Source: Symsagittifera roscoffensis
Lineage: Eukaryota; Xenacoelomorpha; Acoela; Convolutidae
Direction: 5' to 3'
Length of the DNA: 64,000 bases
Assembly (NCBI RefSeq): GCF_963678635.1
Contig: NC_087065.1
Location: 38,277,888 to 38,341,887, forward strand
Below are positions 59,288 to 64,000 of this stretch, piece after piece; the first letter of the stretch is position 1; each line of letters begins with the position of its first letter. Both the position numbers and the translations under genes were made by a program. The notes under the pieces are model-generated. The model ran no database searches, was not told the DNA's origin, and saw nothing but the letters and a program-made list of their open reading frames with translations.

Positions 59288-59790
59288 GTGCCGACTTTCG
59301 ATACGAAAGTAACGGAATATTTGTGCTCGGGGTGGTTTTTTTTTTCTTCAGACAAATTTCGACTTTTTAACTAGCCATTTTTGACGGAATTTTTTTATCA
59401 TTCGAAAAATATTGTTGTCCTGAGCTCAAATTTGAAAAAATATTTCACCTGTGATCATTTTTCGTAAAGTTACGGGAGTTTAAAGATTGCCATTTTGGTC
59501 AATTTGAGACAATTAACGCGCGATATATTTCGCGCTATTAACGCGTAAGCGGAGAGTTAATCCGTCTTAGAAATCGTTAAAAGAAGCCAGAATTTGTTAC
59601 AAGGAGCGAAATCTATCCTTTTGTATTTAATATGGCGTGTGGGGGGATGATTTTCATAAAAAATTTTAAATCTAAAAAAAAACTCCATTTTGTTTTATTT
59701 CATTGAATTTTTTAATGTTATTACTGCTCCATAAACCTTAAAGGGCAGTCAGAACATTCAGGGCTTCGCCTTGATACGAGCAGTCTTGTT
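59288..59790 (+). mobile_element. Helentron-like element, second unit of tandem pair
   Basis: It starts GTGCCGACTTTCGATACGAA directly at the end of the previous unit. The 5' hairpin is perfect (ACTTTCG, ATA, CGAAAGT). It ends CAGGGCTTCGCCTTGATACG followed by AGCAGTCTTGTT. A short internal deletion explains 503 bp rather than 535. Confidence 0.85.
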
Positions 59791-59904
59791 TTCTTTTGAA
59801 TTCACTGAGTCAATTTTTTAAAAGCGGTTCCATCCTAACTATTTTGAGCTGCAGACACACCATGTGGGTAGTTGTCAAAAAATTGAACAGCTCATATAAT
59901 GAAA

Positions 59905-62107
59905 CCTAGCACCCTCAAGGTCACGTGTTGGATTTTTGTTTTTGGTATTTTCTGAAAACAAAAGAGAGCGTGGTCATGCATCGACATCATGTGCTCAAGC
60001 AAATACGTGGACTTCTACGCATTCCCATTCGCAATGCGCCCTTCGGGCGCAAATGCCAATGCCCAATTAATTTTGCCAGGTGAAAATTTTTTAAAGAAAA
60101 ATTCTGATGAATTTTAAGTTAAACTACCACCAAAAAACGCAAAGTTTTCAAAGTGTGAAACAATCAAGTTTTTGCTAATACCGGGCATGCAGAGAGACTG
60201 GTTTCGGCAAAAATAAAATGGAAAATGAAGGAAATGGAAAGAAAAAAATTGTTCAAAAAAAGAACGCAACAACTGAAATTTATTTGATCTCCGCTAATGT
60301 CATAATTCCGATCAGGCTGATTTCAGATTTTAAGCGTAGGGTTTACAATTACGGCTGCTCTCTCTAGAGGTCCCAGAGGGACCGAGTGAGCATCCTACCT
60401 CGATCCAGGATAACGGATAGTTGTTTTTAGTTTTTCACAATTTTTTTTTCACTAATGCTTGTTTTCACTTCCTCATGAGAAGCTGTATAAATTTTTAGAA
60501 AAACTGATTTAAATAATCAATGCTTCCAAGAATAACTGATGTTAGGCGGTTACAAATGCGGTTGGTGAAAAGTAGTAAGGGATAATGATGAGAAAAATTG
60601 CAAGTTTTCAAATGAATTTAAAAACAGTTTTTTTCTTTTTTTCTTTTGTAAACCGGGAGAAATGAATCAGTTTTTTAAGTTTTCCTCGCACCACCCACTG
60701 TTATTAAATAATGAAGATTCATGTTCTAGCCGTTAATAACAATTTGGCAGAAAAAACATCAATATGATGTAAAATGTTCTAAAAAAGAGAAAAATTTAAA
60801 AATTATGTTTTTTTAGAAAAAAAAATTGTAATTTTCAAAATTGAAAAAAAGTGAAAATTAATTGCCTATTACGATTCAGCGTACCCAATTTACTGGGTGT
60901 AGCATTTTAAATTACCAAAAAACGTTGAAAATTGCAGATTTTATGAAGTTTTCATTTTGGCTATTTTTCCTTGTCGCCTCCACTTAAGGCACCTTTGAGC
61001 CAACTTGAGAAACTGGAACATAAACAAGCTACACAGATAGTCTGAATGAGCCATTTTCAGCTTGATAACACGCCTGGAAGAAAAAAAACTCTAGAAAAGA
61101 ATGAAAATTTTGATTTTTAACCTTTTTTCTTATTCAAATGGCGTTACTTAGAATTATTTTTCAGCTGAAAAGTTGAAAAAAAATCAAAAAATTCAAATTT
61201 TGAAAAAATTTTAAAAAAATCTCATCAGTCTGTTTATTGGAGTCTTCGAGGTTTTGGGAGACTTTATCTGGCGGCTAACAACAAGTGGATCACTTATTTT
61301 GAAATTTCGAGAAAGGTAAAAAAAACATGTTTTTTCGATTTTTTTGACAGAATTCCGAAAGCAATATCTTGGCTTAAAACAAAAATGAGGGCCTAAAATT
61401 AGTACAAACAATACTCCCACATAAAGTACATTAGGTTGGAAACAAAAAATTGACTCTGACTCAAAAATCGTTTTTAAACTATTTCTGAACAAAAAATTGT
61501 AAAAAAACAAAAATTTAAAATTTTTTTGAAAAAAATGATTGTTTTGAAAAAGTGCCAATTTTTAGCTGAAACTTTTCATTTTACCTAAGAAAGCCAGAGC
61601 AATGCCCTTTAAGCTCAATTAAATTAATATAGCAAATTGTTTTCAAGTTTTTTCGTTAAAAGCTTTTATTTTGAAAGAGTAGTCAAAAATGGGTAAAAAA
61701 AAGTCAAAAAAATCAATTTTCTCAGATTCAAAAACCTTCACCACCATGATGATTAGTGCGTTAGATAGGACTGCTGAGATCAATTTAGACGTATTTTCAT
61801 AAGTATATCAAAATTTTTATTTATTTTTGAGAATTCAGCAAAATAAAAACTTTTCCCAAATTGGGCAAAATGCCCAAATTAGCCCAAACACCTGTTAAAA
61901 ATTGTTGGGTCAAAAAGTCACAAAAGGAAACCCCTATTCGTTTGCCATTTTAGGGCCGCATGCAAAAAATTAGACCAATCTAACCTGACAATTTCGAGAA
62001 TCGACTTTTTTGCAAAATTTCTCTATAGTCCATTTGAGGGATATTACTTGTACCGGTGGGGGCCCCTACCCCACCTCAAAAAATTTTGTAATGCTGGAAC
62101 GCGGCCA
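59905..62107. repeat. 2.2-kb tandem repeat, unit 1
   Basis: It starts CCTAGCACCCTCAAGGTCAC and is repeated from 62108 with an offset of about 2203 bp. It contains two short hairpins: TGCGCCC-TTC-GGGCGCA (60035-60051) and GGTCCC-AGA-GGGACC (60369-60383). A GC-rich partial palindrome occurs near its end (GGTGGGGGCCCCTACCCCAC, about 62055-62075). The frames inside are AT-driven and shared as DNA rather than as protein. The class of repeat is unknown. Confidence 0.85.
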
Positions 62108-64000
62108 CCTAGCACCCTCAAGGTCACGTGACTTAATTTTGTTTTTGGTATTTTCTGAAACCAAAAGCAAGCATGGTCATGCATCGACATCATGTGCTCA
62201 AGCAAATACGTGGACTTCTACGCATTCCCATTCGCAATGCGCCCATCGGGCTCAAATGCCAATGCTCAATTAATTTTGCCAGGTGAAAAAAAACTTATTT
62301 AAAAAGTTCTGCTAAACTTTATTTTAAACTACCACCAAAAAACGCAAAGATTTCAAAGTGTAAAACAATCAAATTTTTGCCAATACCGGGCTTGCAATGA
62401 GACTGATGTTGGCAAAAGTAAAATAGAAAATGTAGAAAATGGAAAGAAAAAAATTGTTCAAAATAAGAACGCAACATCAAAAACTTATTTGATCTCCGCT
62501 CAAATCATAATTCAGATCAGGCTGATTTCAGATTTTAAGCGTAGATTTTACGGTTACGGCTGCTCCCTCTACAGGTCCCAGAGGGACCGAGTGAGCATCC
62601 TACCTCGATCCAGGTTAACGGATAGTTGTTCTTAATTTTTCACAATTTTTTTTTCTCTAATGCTTGTTTTCACTTCCTCATGAGAAGCTGTATTAATTTT
62701 TAAAAAATTTATTTTATCCATCAATGCTTCCAAGAACAACTGATTTTAGGCGATTACAAATGCGGTTGTTGAAACTAGTAAGGGATAATGATGAGAAAAA
62801 TTGTAAGTTTTCAAATGAATTTAAAAACAGTTTTTTTCCTTTTTTTCTTTTGTAAATCGGGAGAAATGAATCAGTTTTTTTTTAAGTTTTCCTCGCACCA
62901 CCCACTGTTCCTAAGTAATGAAGATTCCTGTTCTAGCCGTTTATAACACTTTGGCAGAAAAAACATCAATATGATGTAAAATGTTTTAAAAAAGAGAAAA
63001 ATTTAAAAATTATGTTTTTTTTAAAAAATCAAAAAATTGTAATTTTAAAAATTGAAAAAAAGTAAAAGTTAATTGCATATTACGATTCACCGTACCCAAC
63101 TTAGTGGGTATAGCATTTTAAATTACCAAAAAATGTTGAAAATTGTAGATTTTATGAAGTTTTCATTTTGGCTATTTTTCCTTGTCGCCTCCACTTAAGG
63201 CACCTTTGAGCCAACTTGAGAAACTGGAACCTAAACAAGCTATACAGATAGTCTCAATGAGCCATTTTCAGCGTGATAACACGCCTGGAAGAAAAAAAAA
63301 CTCCAGAAAAGAAAGAAAATTTTGAACTTTAACCTTTTTTCTTCTTCAAATGGCGATACTTAGAATAATTTTTCATCTGAAAAGTTCAAAAAAAATCAAA
63401 AAATTCAAATTTTGAAAAATTTTTTAAAAAATCTCATCAGTCTGTTTATTGGAGTCTTCGAGGTTTTGAGAGATCTTATCTGGCGGCTAACAACAAAAGG
63501 ATCATTTATTATAAAAATTTGAGAAAGGTCAAAAAAACATGTTTTTTCGACTTTTTTGACAGAATTTCGAAAGCAATATCTTGGCAAAAAACAAGAATGA
63601 GGGCCTAAAATTAGTACAAACAGTACTCCCACATAAGGTACATTAGGTTGGAAACAAAAAATTTACTCTGACTCAAAAATCGTTTTTTAACTTTATTTCT
63701 GAACAAGAAATTGAAAAGAAATCAAAAACTTAAAAATTTTTTGAAAAAAAAGATTGTTTTGAAAAAGTGCCAATTTTTAGCTGAAACTTTTGATTTTAGC
63801 TAATAAAGCCAGAGCAATGCCCTTTAAGCTCAAATAAATTAATTATGCAAATTATATTCAAGTTTTTTCGTTAAAGGCTTTTATTTTGAAAAAGTATTCA
63901 AAAATGGGTAAAAAAAAGTCAAAAAAATTAATTTTCTCAGATTGAAAAACCTCCACTGCCATGATGATTAGTTCGTTCGATAGGACTGCTGAGATCAATT
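62108..64000. repeat. 2.2-kb tandem repeat, unit 2 (cut by window end)
   Basis: It is collinear with 59905-61797 to the last base of the window with scattered substitutions and small indels. The first hairpin is damaged here (GCGCCC-ATC-GGGCTC) while GGTCCC-AGA-GGGACC (62574-62588) is intact. More units may follow outside the window. Confidence 0.85.

Noticed and set aside
60340-60420. tRNA- or 5S-derived SINE head
   Set aside because: The hairpin and TCGATCC word are suggestive, but no A box/B box pair with proper spacing could be read.
61211-61558. - strand frame also present at 63405-63632 in the second 2.2-kb unit
   Set aside because: The second copy is truncated, and similarity follows the DNA repeat rather than codon positions; Phe/Lys bias comes from poly-T/A.

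Overview
The window is eukaryotic (metazoan) genomic DNA. Host genes have GT-AG introns, and the AT-rich intergenic and intronic DNA is packed with decayed transposable elements. Two host genes can be supported: a three-exon rhodopsin-class G-protein-coupled receptor on the + strand (15275-16892) and a four-exon beta-1,3-galactosyltransferase-family gene on the - strand whose exons are spread over 28 kb (24053-52440). The organism cannot be fixed from these genes. The gag/pol/env style of the large Ty3/gypsy-type element resembles, from memory, the Tor elements of appendicularian tunicates (Oikopleura and relatives). A larvacean with an expanded genome is therefore my best guess, held at about 0.5.

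Layout. 1-1492: two copies and one relic end of a roughly 535-bp non-autonomous element with Helitron2/Helentron-like ends. 2110-6909: a 38-bp minisatellite of more than 120 units with higher-order repeats, running into a 200-N assembly gap (6910-7109). 7510-12150: a complete but broken Ty1/copia element on the - strand with two 286-bp LTRs and an AGATT target duplication. 12151-15240: AT-rich DNA without a gene. 15275-16892: the GPCR. 16893-24052: no gene, two more Helentron-like copies and an 805-bp foldback element.

24053-52440: the galactosyltransferase gene. Its intron 2 (25789-32966) holds an ingi/I-type LINE on the opposite strand, flanked by direct repeats of about 300 bp and starting with a 2A-like peptide. 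Its intron 1 (33168-52185) holds a sense-oriented Ty3/gypsy-type element of about 16.5 kb with gag, protease, RT, RNase H, integrase, an env-like region and a further unexplained 3' coding region. All frames are interrupted. The four gene exons all join in phase 0 and give a 405-residue protein with the family motifs in order, so the host gene looks intact despite the insertions.

52441-64000: AT-rich DNA with more Helentron-like copies, including a head-to-tail tandem pair at 58775-59790, scrambled relatives at 54970-57600, and two direct tandem copies of a 2.2-kb sequence (59905 to the window end).

No CRISPR array, rRNA or tRNA gene was seen. Many apparent ORFs in AT-rich DNA are not supported as genes.
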